A stretch of DNA of 64,000 nucleotides from an uncultured Sphingomonadales bacterium (GTDB lineage Bacteria; Pseudomonadota; Alphaproteobacteria; Sphingomonadales; Sphingomonadaceae). The stretch spans positions 124,001 to 188,000 of the forward strand of contig CAIJLZ010000006.1 of assembly GCA_903821605.1 (NCBI GenBank), in the 5' to 3' direction. Numbering within the stretch: the stretch's first letter is position 1; every line of letters begins with the position of its first letter. Both the position numbers and the translations under genes were made by a program. Of this stretch, positions 51,796 through 61,356 are shown one piece after another. The notes beneath the pieces are model-generated. The model made no database searches and was not told where the DNA came from. It saw nothing but the letters and a program-made list of their open reading frames with translations.

Positions 51796-52056
51796 ATGCC
51801 GAAGCGTGTGCTGACCGGGACGGTTGTCTCCGACAAGGGTGACAAGACCGTGGTCGTGCTGGTGGAGCGGAAGGTGAAGCACCCCCTCTACGGCAAGATC
51901 ATTCGTCGGTCGAAGAAATATCATGCCCATGACGAGGGCAATGTCTTCAAAGAAGGTGAAACCGTCCGCATTCAAGAATGCGCGCCGGTCTCCAAGACGA
52001 AGACTTGGACCGTCGTGGAAAAGGTCGGTGGCGCTGATGCCCCGGCTGCCGCGTAA
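51796..52056 (+). CDS. rpsQ: 30S ribosomal protein S17
   Basis: 86 residues of OB fold. [21 protein letters not shown] and the GDTVRIQE-like [18 protein letters not shown] are conserved. Last gene of the classical S10 operon; rplN follows after only 16 bp with no terminator, so the spc genes are cotranscribed. Confidence 0.97.
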   Translation: MPKRVLTGTVVSDKGDKTVVVLVERKVKHPLYGKIIRRSKKYHAHDEGNVFKEGETVRIQECAPVSKTKTWTVVEKVGGADAPAAA

Positions 52057-52072
52057 CAAGGGAGACTGACAA

Positions 52073-52441
52073 ATGATTCAGATGCAGTCCACTCTCGACG
52101 TGGCCGACAACTCGGGCGCCAAGCGCGTCCAGTGCATCAAGGTGCTCGGTGGTTCCAAGCGTCGCTTTGCCGGCGTTGGTGACGTCATCGTCGTCTCGAT
52201 CAAGGAAGCCGCCCCGCGCGGCAAGGTGAAGAAGGGCGACGTCCATCGGGCGGTCATCGTTCGCACAGCCAAGGACATTCAGCGTGCCGATGGTTCGGTC
52301 ATCCGTTTCGACGGCAATGCTGCGGTTCTGGTCAACAAGAACGAGGAGCCGATCGGCACCCGTATCTTTGGCCCGGTGGTTCGCGAACTGCGCGCCAAGA
52401 ACTTCATGAAGATCATCTCGCTTGCGCCGGAGGTGCTGTAA
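52073..52441 (+). CDS. rplN: 50S ribosomal protein L14
   Basis: 122 residues. [28 protein letters not shown] is the highly conserved start. It forms the subunit bridge with 16S rRNA and is the binding place of RsfS. The stop shares one base with the rplX start (TAATG). Confidence 0.98.
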   Translation: MIQMQSTLDVADNSGAKRVQCIKVLGGSKRRFAGVGDVIVVSIKEAAPRGKVKKGDVHRAVIVRTAKDIQRADGSVIRFDGNAAVLVNKNEEPIGTRIFGPVVRELRAKNFMKIISLAPEVL

Positions 52442-52761
52442 TGGCCGCTGCCAAGATCAAGAAGGGTGACAAGGTCGTCGTTCTGTCCGGCAAGGACAAG
52501 GGCAAGACCGGTGAAGTCACCAAGGCCCTGCCGAAGGATGGCAAGGTTATCGTTTCGGGCGTGAATGTCGCGACCCGTCATCGCAAGCCGACCCAGACCA
52601 ACCCGCAAGGTGGTCTGGAACGGGTGGAAGCGCCGATGCATATCTCGAAGGTCGCGATTGCCGACCCGAAGGATGGCAAGCCGACGCGCGTCCGTTTCGA
52701 GGTCAAGGACGGCAAGAAGGTTCGTGTTGCCGTGAAGTCCGGGGAGACGATCAATGGCTGA
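52441..52761 (+). CDS. rplX: 50S ribosomal protein L24
   Basis: 106 residues with a KOW motif: [20 protein letters not shown] at the start. It nucleates 50S assembly. Its last eight bases overlap rplE. Confidence 0.97.
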   Translation: MAAAKIKKGDKVVVLSGKDKGKTGEVTKALPKDGKVIVSGVNVATRHRKPTQTNPQGGLERVEAPMHISKVAIADPKDGKPTRVRFEVKDGKKVRVAVKSGETING

Positions 52762-53332
52762 TGCTTACAAGCCTCGCCTGCAAAAGCTGTACGAAGACAG
52801 CATCGCCAAGGCGATGATGGAAAAGTTCGGCTATAAGAATGCCATGGAAGTGCCGAAGCTCGATAAAATCGTCCTGAACATGGGCGTGGGCGAAGCAACC
52901 CAGGACAAGAAGAAGGTCGAGACCGCTGCTGCCGAAATGGAGCTGATCGCTGGCCAAAAGCCCGTGATCTGCAAGGCGAAGAAGTCGGTCGCGACGTTCA
53001 AGCTGCGTGAGGGCATGCCGATTGGCTGCAAGGTCACGCTGCGCCGCAACAACATGTTTGAATTTCTGGACCGCCTGATCACTATCGCGCTCCCGCGCGT
53101 GCGTGACTTTCGCGGCCTGAACCCCAAGTCGTTCGACGGTCGTGGCAACTATGCCATGGGCCTGAAGGAACAGTTGGTGTTCCCGGAAATCAGCTATGAC
53201 GCCATCGATAAGGTGCGCGGCATGGACATCATTGTCACGACCACTGCGAAGACCGATGAAGAAGCGCGCGAATTGCTGCGTCTCTTCAACTTCCCCTTCC
53301 CGGCGGAACAGGAATCCAAGCAGGCGGCTTGA
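52754..53332 (+). CDS. rplE: 50S ribosomal protein L5
   Basis: 192 residues, slightly longer than in E. coli at the C-terminus ([10 protein letters not shown]). [11 protein letters not shown] and [22 protein letters not shown] are diagnostic. It binds 5S rRNA and the P-site tRNA. Confidence 0.98.
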   Translation: MADAYKPRLQKLYEDSIAKAMMEKFGYKNAMEVPKLDKIVLNMGVGEATQDKKKVETAAAEMELIAGQKPVICKAKKSVATFKLREGMPIGCKVTLRRNNMFEFLDRLITIALPRVRDFRGLNPKSFDGRGNYAMGLKEQLVFPEISYDAIDKVRGMDIIVTTTAKTDEEARELLRLFNFPFPAEQESKQAA

Positions 53333-53365
53333 GCCGACCTGCCAACAGGAGCGAGAACTTAAGTC

Positions 53366-53671
53366 ATGGCGAAACTGAGTTCCATTAATAAGAATGAGCG
53401 GCGCAAGAAGCTGGTAAAGAAATATGCCGGCAAATATGCGCGTTTGAAGGCAGTGGCTGCGGACGAAAGCCTGGATGAGACCGAGCGTCTGATCGCACGG
53501 CTCAAGCTGGCCGAGATCCCTCGCAATGCAAACCCGACTCGGGTGCGCAACCGTTGTGAAGTGACGGGCCGTCCCCGCGCTTATTATCGCAAGTTCCGGC
53601 TCTGCCGTATTCAGCTCCGTGAATTGGCCAACAAGGGCCTGATTCCGGGCGTCACGAAGTCGAGCTGGTAA
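53366..53671 (+). CDS. rpsN: 30S ribosomal protein S14
   Basis: 101 residues, the long zinc-independent form, without the CxxC pairs of the short type. [23 protein letters not shown] and the [11 protein letters not shown] ending are characteristic. Confidence 0.98.
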   Translation: MAKLSSINKNERRKKLVKKYAGKYARLKAVAADESLDETERLIARLKLAEIPRNANPTRVRNRCEVTGRPRAYYRKFRLCRIQLRELANKGLIPGVTKSSW

Positions 53672-53683
53672 GGATCATCTGAA

Positions 53684-54079
53684 ATGGCAATGACCGATCC
53701 CTTGGGTGATATGCTCACCCGCATCCGCAACGGCCAGCAGGCGAAGAAGGACTCCGTGGTGACCCCGGCGTCTAAGCTCCGCGTGCGCGTGCTCGATGTT
53801 CTCCAGCGCGAAGGCTATATTCGCGGATACACCAGCGAAGAAGTGGGTGGCCATGACGGCATCCGCATCGAGCTGAAGTATTTCGAAGGCCGTCCCGCGA
53901 TCCAGCACGTGGTTCGCGTGTCCAAGCCGGGCCGCCGGGTTTATTCCGGTAGCAAGGAACTGCCCCGTGTCCGCAATGGCCTGGGTATCATGATTGTCTC
54001 GACGCCCAAGGGTGTTCTGTCCGACGCGGAAGCGCGCGACCAGAACGTCGGCGGCGAAGTGCTTGCGGAGGTATTCTGA
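53684..54079 (+). CDS. rpsH: 30S ribosomal protein S8
   Basis: 131 residues. [21 protein letters not shown] and the C-terminal [21 protein letters not shown] are conserved. S8 is the autogenous repressor of the spc operon in E. coli, acting near rplE. Its stop shares one base with the rplF start (TGATG). Confidence 0.98.
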   Translation: MAMTDPLGDMLTRIRNGQQAKKDSVVTPASKLRVRVLDVLQREGYIRGYTSEEVGGHDGIRIELKYFEGRPAIQHVVRVSKPGRRVYSGSKELPRVRNGLGIMIVSTPKGVLSDAEARDQNVGGEVLAEVF

Positions 54080-54612
54080 TGAGCCGCATTGGCAAGAAAC
54101 CCGTCCCGATCCCCGCTGGGGTGACGGCGTCCATCGACGGCGGTCAGCTGTCGGTCAAGGGTCCGAAGGGCACGCTCACCATGGCGCTCGCCGATCAGGT
54201 GACCTACGCGCTTGAAGATGGCCAGATCTCGGTCCAGCCGATCAACGATAGCAAGCGTGCACGCTCCTTCTGGGGCATGCAGCGGACGATGATCCTGAAC
54301 CTGATCAACGGTGTGACCCAGGGCTTTTCGAAGACCCTCGAAATCACCGGCGTCGGCTACCGTGCCAACGCGCAGGGCAAGAACCTGAAGCTGCAGCTCG
54401 GCTATTCGCACGATGTTGACATGCCGGTGCCGGAAGGCCTGGAAGTCAAGACCCCGGATCAGACCACGGTCGAAATCTCGGGCATCGACAAGCAGATGGT
54501 TGGTCAGTTCGCCGCTGAAGTTCGTCGCTGGCGCAAGCCGGAGCCGTACAAGGGCAAGGGCATCAAGTATCGCGGGGAATTTATTTTCCGCAAGGAAGGG
54601 AAGAAGAAGTAA
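54079..54612 (+). CDS. rplF: 50S ribosomal protein L6
   Basis: 177 residues, the usual length. [15 protein letters not shown] opens it and [28 protein letters not shown] is the signature near the C-terminus. Located by the factor-binding site. Confidence 0.98.
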   Translation: MSRIGKKPVPIPAGVTASIDGGQLSVKGPKGTLTMALADQVTYALEDGQISVQPINDSKRARSFWGMQRTMILNLINGVTQGFSKTLEITGVGYRANAQGKNLKLQLGYSHDVDMPVPEGLEVKTPDQTTVEISGIDKQMVGQFAAEVRRWRKPEPYKGKGIKYRGEFIFRKEGKKK

Positions 54613-54615
54613 GCC

Positions 54616-54972
54616 ATGGCAAAAATTCTTTCAGCCTTTGCAAAGCGCCGCCAGCGCGTTCGGACTGCGCTCCGGGCCAAGGGTGGTCAGCGTCCCCGCC
54701 TCTCGATCCATCGTTCGGGCAAGCACATCTACGCTCAGGTTATCGACGATACCCAGGGCACGACGGTGGCTTCGGCTTCGACCCTCGAAAAGGACGTGCG
54801 CGGCACCACCGGCGCGACCTGCGATGCAGCCGCTGCCGTTGGCAAGCGCGTCGCCGAAAAGGCGAAGGCCGCTGGCGTGACCAAGGTCGTGTTCGATCGT
54901 GGTGGCTTCCTGTTCCATGGCCGCGTGAAAGCGCTGGCCGATGCCGCCCGTGAGAGCGGACTGGAGTTCTAA
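54616..54972 (+). CDS. rplR: 50S ribosomal protein L18
   Basis: 118 residues. [20 protein letters not shown] and [26 protein letters not shown] are diagnostic. It binds 5S rRNA together with L5. Confidence 0.98.
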   Translation: MAKILSAFAKRRQRVRTALRAKGGQRPRLSIHRSGKHIYAQVIDDTQGTTVASASTLEKDVRGTTGATCDAAAAVGKRVAEKAKAAGVTKVVFDRGGFLFHGRVKALADAARESGLEF

Positions 54973-54974
54973 AG

Positions 54975-55685
54975 ATGGCAGACGAAACTGTAGTCCAGGT
55001 TGCCGCCACTGGCGCACCGGAAGGCGAAGCTACCGAAACCCGCGGCCGTGGTGGTCGTGGCCGTGGCGGCGGTGGCCGTGATGGCGGCCGTGGTGGTCGT
55101 GATGGCAATCGTGGCCGTCGTGATGACCGTCGTGCCCAGGAAGATCAGGGCGAAGAACTGATCGAAAAGCTGGTTCACATCAACCGCGTCTCGAAGACCG
55201 TCAAGGGTGGTAAGCGCTTCGGCTTTGCTGCGCTGGTCGTGGTCGGCGATGGCAAGGGTCGCGTTGGCTTCGGTCATGGCAAGGCGCGCGAAGTGCCGGA
55301 AGCCATCACCAAGGCAACTGCCGCTGCCAAAAAGGCGATGGTGCGCGTGCCGCTGCGTGAAGGTCGGACCCTGCACCATGATGGCAACGGCCATTTCGGC
55401 GCTGGTCGCGTGACCGTCCGTTCGGCCCCGCAGGGTACCGGCATCATCGCCGGTGGTCCGATGCGCGCCGTGTTTGAATCGCTGGGCGTGGCGGACGTGG
55501 TGACCAAGTCGGTCGGTACGTCCAACCCGTACAACATGATCCGCGCCACTTTTGAGGCGCTCAAGGATCAGACCAGCCCCAAGTCGGTGGCACAGCGTCG
55601 CGGCAAGAAAGTTGCCGATCTGCTGGGCCGTGGTGGCGCATCGGTTGCTGAAGCCGAAGCTGCCGCTGACGCGATCGCGGAGTAA
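54975..55685 (+). CDS. rpsE: 30S ribosomal protein S5 with long Gly/Arg-rich N-terminus
   Basis: 236 residues, about 70 more than E. coli S5. The core (from about 55, [21 protein letters not shown]) and [13 protein letters not shown] are normal. Residues about 17-50 form an RGG-like low-complexity stretch of Gly, Arg and Asp built from repeated GGCCGTGGT-type codons. The tail after [11 protein letters not shown] is Ala/Glu-rich. The extension is not essential to the S5 fold and may bind RNA. Confidence 0.97.
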   Translation: MADETVVQVAATGAPEGEATETRGRGGRGRGGGGRDGGRGGRDGNRGRRDDRRAQEDQGEELIEKLVHINRVSKTVKGGKRFGFAALVVVGDGKGRVGFGHGKAREVPEAITKATAAAKKAMVRVPLREGRTLHHDGNGHFGAGRVTVRSAPQGTGIIAGGPMRAVFESLGVADVVTKSVGTSNPYNMIRATFEALKDQTSPKSVAQRRGKKVADLLGRGGASVAEAEAAADAIAE

Positions 55686-55691
55686 TTCGAT

Positions 55692-55871
55692 ATGGCGAAG
55701 ATCAAGATCAAGCAGACGGGTTCGCCCATCCGCCGGACAGACGATCAGCGCGCAACGCTGATTGGCCTCGGCCTCAACAAGATGCATCGCGTGCGCGAGC
55801 TGGAAGATTCCCCGGAAGTCCGTGGGATGATTCGCAAGGTTCGCCACATGGTGGAAGTCCTCGAAGGCTAA
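55692..55871 (+). CDS. rpmD: 50S ribosomal protein L30
   Basis: 59 residues read directly from the sequence: [20 protein letters not shown], then [19 protein letters not shown] and an end at VEVLEG. The pattern [12 protein letters not shown] is the L30 signature. It sits between rpsE and rplO as usual. A 129-bp gap to rplO follows. Confidence 0.96.
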   Translation: MAKIKIKQTGSPIRRTDDQRATLIGLGLNKMHRVRELEDSPEVRGMIRKVRHMVEVLEG

Positions 55872-56000
55872 AAACCTTCTGGTGATGGCCTCCTCGCCGT
55901 TCCTGCTCGACATTGGCGGGCAGAACGGTTAGGGGGCTTTCACTTTTTCAACGGTCCCGGCGACGGGACAGCGCGAACATAGCGAAAGCGAGTGCAAGAC

Positions 56001-56531
56001 ATGAAACTCAACGATCTCCGTGACAATTATGGCGCCCGTCAGGGCCGCGTCCGTGTCGGCCGTGGTATCGGTTCGGGCCTGGGCAAGACCGCTGGCCGTG
56101 GCCAGAAGGGCCAGAAGAGCCGCTCGGGCGTCTCGATCAAGGGCTTTGAAGGCGGTCAGATGCCGCTTCACATGCGTCTGCCTAAGCGTGGTTTCAACAA
56201 CCCGTTCGGCACGGATTACGCTGAAATCAACCTCGGCCAGATCCAGAAGCTGTTGGATGCCGGCAAGCTTGATGCTGGTTCGGTGATCGATCACGCCGCG
56301 TTGCAGGCCGCTGGCGTTGCCCGTGGCGGCAAGGACGGCGTTCGTTTGCTCGGCAAGGGCGTGCTGACCTCGAAGGTGAGCCTCAAGGTTGCTGGTGCAT
56401 CGGGTGCGGCCAAGGCTGCAGTCGAAGCGGCTGGCGGTGCGGTGGACGTGATCGTCTTCGTTCCGGCTGGCGAAAAGGCTGCCGCGAAGAAGGGCCTCAC
56501 CCGTGCGGCCCGGCTTGCGAAAAAGGGCTAA
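56001..56531 (+). CDS. rplO: 50S ribosomal protein L15
   Basis: 176 residues from [16 protein letters not shown]; a GTG three codons earlier is less likely. [22 protein letters not shown] and [19 protein letters not shown] are diagnostic. It is longer than the 144-residue E. coli form because of an Ala/Lys-rich C-terminus ([20 protein letters not shown]). Confidence 0.97.
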   Translation: MKLNDLRDNYGARQGRVRVGRGIGSGLGKTAGRGQKGQKSRSGVSIKGFEGGQMPLHMRLPKRGFNNPFGTDYAEINLGQIQKLLDAGKLDAGSVIDHAALQAAGVARGGKDGVRLLGKGVLTSKVSLKVAGASGAAKAAVEAAGGAVDVIVFVPAGEKAAAKKGLTRAARLAKKG

Positions 56532-56583
56532 GGCCCGGTTTTGACAGTTCAGGATTAGACATTGTCGATCCACTGAGTATATG

Positions 56584-56626
56584 AGGCGGCGGGGGCGCGA
56601 TGCTCTTCGCCGCCTTTATATTTTTC
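56584..56626 (+). terminator. Terminator-like hairpin between rplO and secY
   Basis: AGGCGGCG and CGCCGCCT are perfect 8-bp arms, followed by TTATATTTTT. It lies 51 bp before the secY start and may attenuate transcription into secY-adk. A TTGACA hexamer at about 56541 could be part of a promoter upstream of it, but no clear -10 was found. Confidence 0.65.
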
Positions 56627-56676
56627 GGGGTCCTTGGTTGGGCCCTTCTTGTCACTCCTTGTAGACAGGTCAGATT

Positions 56677-58050
56677 ATGGCATCCGCTGCGGAAAACATG
56701 GCCGCCAACGTCAATATCGGTAACTTCGCGCGCGCGACCGAGCTCAAAAAGCGGCTCTGGTTCACGCTGGGCGCGCTGGTCGTGTTCCGTTTCCTCAGTT
56801 TCGTGCCGCTGCCCGGCATCGATCCGGTGGCGATGGCAAGCCTGTTTGAAACGACCAAGGGTGGCGTGCTCGATTTCTTCAACACCTTTTCGGGTGGTTC
56901 GCTGGAACGCATGAGCCTGATCGCGTTGGGGGTGATGCCATATATCACGGCCTCGATTGTGGTGCAGCTTGGCACTACCTTGGTCCCTGCGCTTCAGTCG
57001 CTGAAGAAAGAAGGCGAATCAGGCCGCAAGAAGATCAACCAGTATACCCGCTATGGGACCGTGCTGCTCACCGCCTTTCAAGGCTATACCATTGCGGTCG
57101 GGCTGGAACATTGGGGTGCATCGGCAGGGCTGAGTGCGGTTGTCGCGCCGGGCATGCTGTTCCGCGTCACCGCCGTGATCACGCTGGTTGGCGGCACCAT
57201 GTTCCTGATGTGGTTGGGTGAGCAGATCACGAGCCGGGGCATTGGGAACGGTGTGTCGTTGATCATCATGGCGGGCATCGTCGCCCATCTGCCCACAGCG
57301 CTGGCGCAGGTGTTCGAAGGTGGCCGTACGGGTACGCTTTCACCGCTGATCATCATTGGCGTGCTGGTGCTTGCCATTGCCCTGATCTGGGGCATTTGCT
57401 TCATGGAGCGCGCGCAGCGTCGCGTGCTGATCCAATATCCCAAGCGCGCGACCCAGCGGGGCATGATGCAGGCCGACAAGTCGCACCTGCCGCTCAAGAT
57501 CAACACGGCGGGCGTGATCCCGCCGATCTTCGCCTCGTCGCTGCTGTTGCTGCCGTTGACGATTGCGCAGTTTGCTGGCCGTGCGGGTACTACCGGCACC
57601 GAGAGCACGGGCAACGACATTCTGCTCGCGGTGACCAATGCGTTGCAGCATGGCTCGCCCTTGTACATGGCGCTTTATGCTGGCGGCATCATCTTCTTCT
57701 GCTTCTTCTATACGGCTGTCGTGTTCAACCCGGAAGAAACCGCTGATAACCTCAAGCGTTACGGCGGCTTCATCCCTGGCATCCGTCCGGGCAAGCATAC
57801 CGAGACCTATCTTGATTATGTGCTGACCCGCGTCACGGTGATCGGTGCGGCTTATTTGACCGTGCTGTGTCTTGCACCGGAATTCATCATTTCGCGCATG
57901 GGCATCCCGTTCTATCTGGGGGGCACCAGCTTGTTGATCGTCGTCAACGTGACGATGGACACGGTGAGCCAGGTGCAAAGCCATTTGATCGCGCATCAAT
58001 ATGGTGACCTCATCAAGAAGTCGAAGCTCAAGACGGGTCGCACCCGCTAA
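56677..58050 (+). CDS. secY: Protein translocase subunit SecY
   Basis: 457 residues with ten transmembrane helices, forming the protein-conducting channel with SecE and SecG. GIGNGVSLIIMAGIVAHLP and the cytoplasmic loop RRVLIQYPKRATQRG are conserved. It begins MASAAENMAANVNIGNFARATELKKRLWFT. Last but one gene of the ribosomal cluster. Confidence 0.98.
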   Translation: MASAAENMAANVNIGNFARATELKKRLWFTLGALVVFRFLSFVPLPGIDPVAMASLFETTKGGVLDFFNTFSGGSLERMSLIALGVMPYITASIVVQLGTTLVPALQSLKKEGESGRKKINQYTRYGTVLLTAFQGYTIAVGLEHWGASAGLSAVVAPGMLFRVTAVITLVGGTMFLMWLGEQITSRGIGNGVSLIIMAGIVAHLPTALAQVFEGGRTGTLSPLIIIGVLVLAIALIWGICFMERAQRRVLIQYPKRATQRGMMQADKSHLPLKINTAGVIPPIFASSLLLLPLTIAQFAGRAGTTGTESTGNDILLAVTNALQHGSPLYMALYAGGIIFFCFFYTAVVFNPEETADNLKRYGGFIPGIRPGKHTETYLDYVLTRVTVIGAAYLTVLCLAPEFIISRMGIPFYLGGTSLLIVVNVTMDTVSQVQSHLIAHQYGDLIKKSKLKTGRTR

Positions 58051-58116
58051 GTTTAGTATCAGCTCCGGTGGCGCCGCATCCGCCACCATGGGCTTGGACG
58101 TAAAAAGGGGGGATGC

Positions 58117-58767
58117 ATGAAGAACATCATTCTGTTGGGGCCGCCAGGCGCGGGCAAGGGAACGCAGGCCAGCCGGCTTCAGGACGAATTCGGCATGGTC
58201 CAGCTTTCCACGGGCGACATGCTGCGGGCTGCCGTTAAGGCGGGCACCCCGACCGGGCTTCAGGCCAAGGCGGTGATGGATGCGGGCGGGCTCGTTTCGG
58301 ACGAGATCGTTTCGGGCATCATCGGCGAAGAGCTGGATCGGCTCGGCTCCGACAAGGGTGTGATCTTCGACGGCTATCCCCGGACCGAGGCGCAGGCTCA
58401 TTCGCTGGACGAGATCCTCGCCACGCGCGGGCGCAAGCTTGACCATGTGATCGAACTGGTGGTCGACGAAGACGCGCTGGTGGATCGCATCACCGGTCGT
58501 TACACCTGCGCCAAGTGCAATGCAGGCTATCATGACCGCTATCTCAAGCCGCAGGCCGATGGTGTTTGCGACCAGTGCGGCGGCACCGAGTTCAAGCGTC
58601 GTCCCGATGACAATGAACAGACGGTCCGCACCCGCATGGCCGAATATCGCGCCAAGACTGCGCCGATCCTGCCGATCTATGAAGGTCGTGGGTTGGTGCA
58701 GCAGGTCGATGGCATGGCTGATATCAAGGTTGTGCAGGACGCGCTTGAGGCGATCCTTAAGGCCTGA
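58117..58767 (+). CDS. adk: Adenylate kinase
   Basis: 216 residues. P-loop GPPGAGKGT is at 8-16, DGYPRTEAQA is the AMP-site segment, and the long LID carries four zinc-type cysteines: Cys131, Cys134, Cys151 and Cys154. The all-Cys LID suggests a metal-bound lid, as in Gram-positive enzymes. It equilibrates ATP, ADP and AMP. It follows secY by 66 bp and closes the S10-spc cluster here. Confidence 0.97.
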   Translation: MKNIILLGPPGAGKGTQASRLQDEFGMVQLSTGDMLRAAVKAGTPTGLQAKAVMDAGGLVSDEIVSGIIGEELDRLGSDKGVIFDGYPRTEAQAHSLDEILATRGRKLDHVIELVVDEDALVDRITGRYTCAKCNAGYHDRYLKPQADGVCDQCGGTEFKRRPDDNEQTVRTRMAEYRAKTAPILPIYEGRGLVQQVDGMADIKVVQDALEAILKA

Positions 58768-58812
58768 ACCGTCCCGGCTGGGGCAAAGGGCTGACGAAAG
58801 GTCGGTGTACCG

Positions 58813-59778
58813 ATGACACGTTGGCCCCGCTGGTTGCCCGAGCCTTTCATGACGGCCTTGTTCAGCGCGGTGCTGGTTGCCGCGCTGTTGCCGGCGCGGG
58901 GGCTGTTTGCCGAGCTGATTGATGGGCTGGCGACTGCCGCCATCATGCTGTTGTTCTTCATGCATGGCGTGAAGCTGCCGCGCGATGCCTTATGGTTGGC
59001 GCTGGGCAATTGGCGGCTGCACGGCACGATCATCGCCATTAGCTTTGGACTGTTCCCGCTGCTTGGCCTCGGCCTGATGCACTTGCTGGGCGCGGTGCTC
59101 AGCCCGCAATTGTGGCTGGGCGTGCTGTTTCTCTGTGTGCTGCCGTCAACCGTGCAATCTTCCATTGCCTTCACCTCGATCGCGCGCGGCAATGTCGCGG
59201 CGGCGGTGACGGCCGCCGGCCTGTCCAATCTGCTGGGGATGGTGTTAACGCCCCTGTTGGTCAGCGTGCTGATCGGCACAAGCGGTGGAGCGGGAATCGG
59301 CTTTGACCAGTTTAGCCGCATCCTGTGGGAATTGTTTTTCCCGTTCGTCGCGGGCCAAGTGCTGCGACCGTTGTTCATCACCTGGGTCAGCGCGCATAAG
59401 GGCGTGGTCGGCTTCACCGACCGCAGCACGATCATCCTCGCGGTTTATTCGGCCTTTTCGGCGGCTGTGGTGGAGGGCATCTGGGCCCGCATCGGTTGGG
59501 GTGAGATCGGCGCATTGATGGGGCTGTCCGGCTTGTTGCTCGCACTGGTGATGGGGCTGGGCTGGTGGACCACGGGTCGGCTCGGCTTTGACCGGGGCGA
59601 CCGCATCGCGATGTTGATGGCGGGGTCGAAAAAGAGCCTCGCGGCGGGCGTGCCGATGGCCAAGGTGCTGCTATCGGCTTCAAGCGTGGGCATGGCGCTT
59701 TTACCGCTCATGATTTTCCACCAGATCCAGTTGATCGTTTGCGCGGTGTTGGCCCGGCGACTGGGGCGCGCGGCTTAG
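58813..59778 (+). CDS. Bile acid:sodium symporter-like transporter
   Basis: A 321-residue membrane protein with about ten helices. LFFMHGVKLPRDALWLALGNWRLH at 53-76, CVLPSTVQSSIAFTSIARGN near 112 and MAGSKKSLAAGVPMAKVLL near 268 are the signatures of the SBF-like family (PF13593 type, related to YfeH). The crossed helices that bind sodium fall in the CVLPSTVQSS and SKKSLA segments. Substrate is unknown. It occupies the place after adk where rpsM would often be found, with a 45-bp gap. Confidence 0.8.
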   Translation: MTRWPRWLPEPFMTALFSAVLVAALLPARGLFAELIDGLATAAIMLLFFMHGVKLPRDALWLALGNWRLHGTIIAISFGLFPLLGLGLMHLLGAVLSPQLWLGVLFLCVLPSTVQSSIAFTSIARGNVAAAVTAAGLSNLLGMVLTPLLVSVLIGTSGGAGIGFDQFSRILWELFFPFVAGQVLRPLFITWVSAHKGVVGFTDRSTIILAVYSAFSAAVVEGIWARIGWGEIGALMGLSGLLLALVMGLGWWTTGRLGFDRGDRIAMLMAGSKKSLAAGVPMAKVLLSASSVGMALLPLMIFHQIQLIVCAVLARRLGRAA

Positions 59779-59781
59779 ATG

Positions 59782-59849
59782 TGCGCCGTCCGGCGTGCGG
59801 TTTAGGTTAGCGCCGTCCGGCGTGCAGTTTAGGTTAGCGCCGTCCGGCG
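59782..59849. repeat. 27-bp tandem repeat at the holA 3' end
   Basis: Two near-identical 27-bp units (59782-59808 and 59809-59835; unit AGCGCCGTCCGGCGTGCAG plus TTTAGGTT) and a 14-bp partial third unit. The third unit is the last four holA codons plus the first stop-codon base, so the array looks like tandem copies of the holA 3' end. Each unit holds a CGCCG-TC-CGGCG mini-hairpin. Confidence 0.85.
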
Positions 59850-60868
59850 CGGGCAGCCTGTCGCGCCAACGTGAATAATTCCTCGCCAAGCCGGGTCATG
59901 CCAAGTGCCTGCGGGCCGCGATCATCGCGTTCTAACTGGAGCAGCCGACCATGCGCCGTTTCAAGCGGGCGTAGCGGCCAGCGTATGAGCTGGCGCTTGA
60001 TCGCTTCCTTGTCCTTCCAGAAGATCGCCTTGCCGCGCGCCTCCACTGCATCCGAGGCATTGCAGCCGCGCGCGACCATGTCTTGCGCCAAGCCAAGCAA
60101 GAGGTGCGCGCGGCGCATCAAGACGCGGATGATGCCCGCAGCGGGCGCGGACGCACTCGCGAACAGATCCAGTTCATGGGCCAGCATTTCCAGCTCACCA
60201 CCGAACACGGCATTGGTAATCGCCCCGAGATTGCCCTCGTCATTATCAGCACCCAGCAGGTCAATGACATCATGGGTCAGGGCAGGGGCGGCATGTTCAT
60301 GGGCGTCGAGATAAAGCGCATATTTCTCGATCTCGCGGGCGATCAGGGCGCGATCATTGCCGACCATCTCGGCCAACCGTGTCGCGACATCATTGTCGAT
60401 CCGCAAATGGGAAAGCTGCGCCAGTTCGCGCACCACCGTTGTCGCATCACGCCCGGTCGGGACATAGCTTTCAAGACAGCGGGTAAGCGGGTGATCCTTG
60501 CACAGCGCGAACAGCTTGCCATCCTTGCGCAATGTGCCGGTGACAATGGTCACGGCGTGATTTGTCGCAGGCAGGTCGAGCAGCGCCGAAACGGCAGGCA
60601 CCAGTTCATCGCCGCTACCGGTCACGCGGATATGCAGGCGGCCACCGAACATGGAAAAAGCGGCGGCCTCATCGGCCAGCCGGGCGGGGTCTTCCTTGAG
60701 CTGCGCGCCCGCCATATCGAGCCGTTCCGTATCAGGGCCAAGCTTTGCCGTCAGGCTGTTGGCCAGTTCGGTCGAGGCGGATTCGTCAGGACCATAGAAT
60801 AGATACAGCCGCACCTCGGGCGCGGCGGCCGCCAGCACCCGTTGCATTTCCGGCAGCTTGACGATCAT
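59834..60868 (-). CDS. holA: DNA polymerase III subunit delta
   Basis: 344 residues. The clamp-loader delta subunit opens the beta clamp. YLFYGPDESASTELANSL at the N-terminus replaces a true Walker A, as expected for delta. DRALIAREIEKYALYL and IIRVLMRRAHLLLGLAQDM are family segments. It overlaps lptE by ATGA. Its last codons form the inner edge of the tandem repeat. Confidence 0.93.
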   Translation of the reverse strand: MIVKLPEMQRVLAAAAPEVRLYLFYGPDESASTELANSLTAKLGPDTERLDMAGAQLKEDPARLADEAAAFSMFGGRLHIRVTGSGDELVPAVSALLDLPATNHAVTIVTGTLRKDGKLFALCKDHPLTRCLESYVPTGRDATTVVRELAQLSHLRIDNDVATRLAEMVGNDRALIAREIEKYALYLDAHEHAAPALTHDVIDLLGADNDEGNLGAITNAVFGGELEMLAHELDLFASASAPAAGIIRVLMRRAHLLLGLAQDMVARGCNASDAVEARGKAIFWKDKEAIKRQLIRWPLRPLETAHGRLLQLERDDRGPQALGMTRLGEELFTLARQAARAGRR

Positions 60869-61356
60869 GGGTTCGGCTGGCGCTGCGCGAAAAGGGCGAG
60901 GCGAGTGGTGATCTGGTCGGCAAGATCGATGCTCAGCCGCTCCAGCACCGTTTCCTCTGCCGCGATGGTCGCGTAATCGGATTGGGTGAGGTCGATCCCG
61001 GCATCGGCGCTGGCGGTTTGATCCAGCACCACCTTGCCGGTCGCATTTTCGATCAACTGGAAGCGCGCCCGCAATGTGCGGCGCTCGCGCGATGCCGAGT
61101 TGTCCTTGCTGATGCCGAAGCTCGTCAACTGGTCGTCCAGCGCAACGTCGAGCCGATATGTGCTGCCGCCACGGCCAAGCCGCTGGCCCAGTTGCTGCGT
61201 CATGATCCAGCCTGCCTTGCCGGCAATCGGCCCGATCTCAACCGAATCGAGGGTGCGCGTCACCAAGCTGTCGGAGCCGCCACTATAGACCGGCTTCAGC
61301 CCGCAGGCGGGCAGGAGCAGGGCGAGGGCGAGCAGGGGCAGCGTGCGACGGTTCAT
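60865..61356 (-). CDS. lptE: LPS-assembly lipoprotein LptE
   Basis: 163 residues. [18 protein letters not shown] is a lipoprotein signal with lipidated Cys18, followed by GLKPVYSGG, the standard LptE opening. It plugs the LptD barrel in the outer membrane. It overlaps leuS (ATGA) upstream and holA (ATGA) downstream, the leuS-lptE-holA order common in alphaproteobacteria. Confidence 0.9.
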   Translation of the reverse strand: MNRRTLPLLALALLLPACGLKPVYSGGSDSLVTRTLDSVEIGPIAGKAGWIMTQQLGQRLGRGGSTYRLDVALDDQLTSFGISKDNSASRERRTLRARFQLIENATGKVVLDQTASADAGIDLTQSDYATIAAEETVLERLSIDLADQITTRLALFAQRQPNP

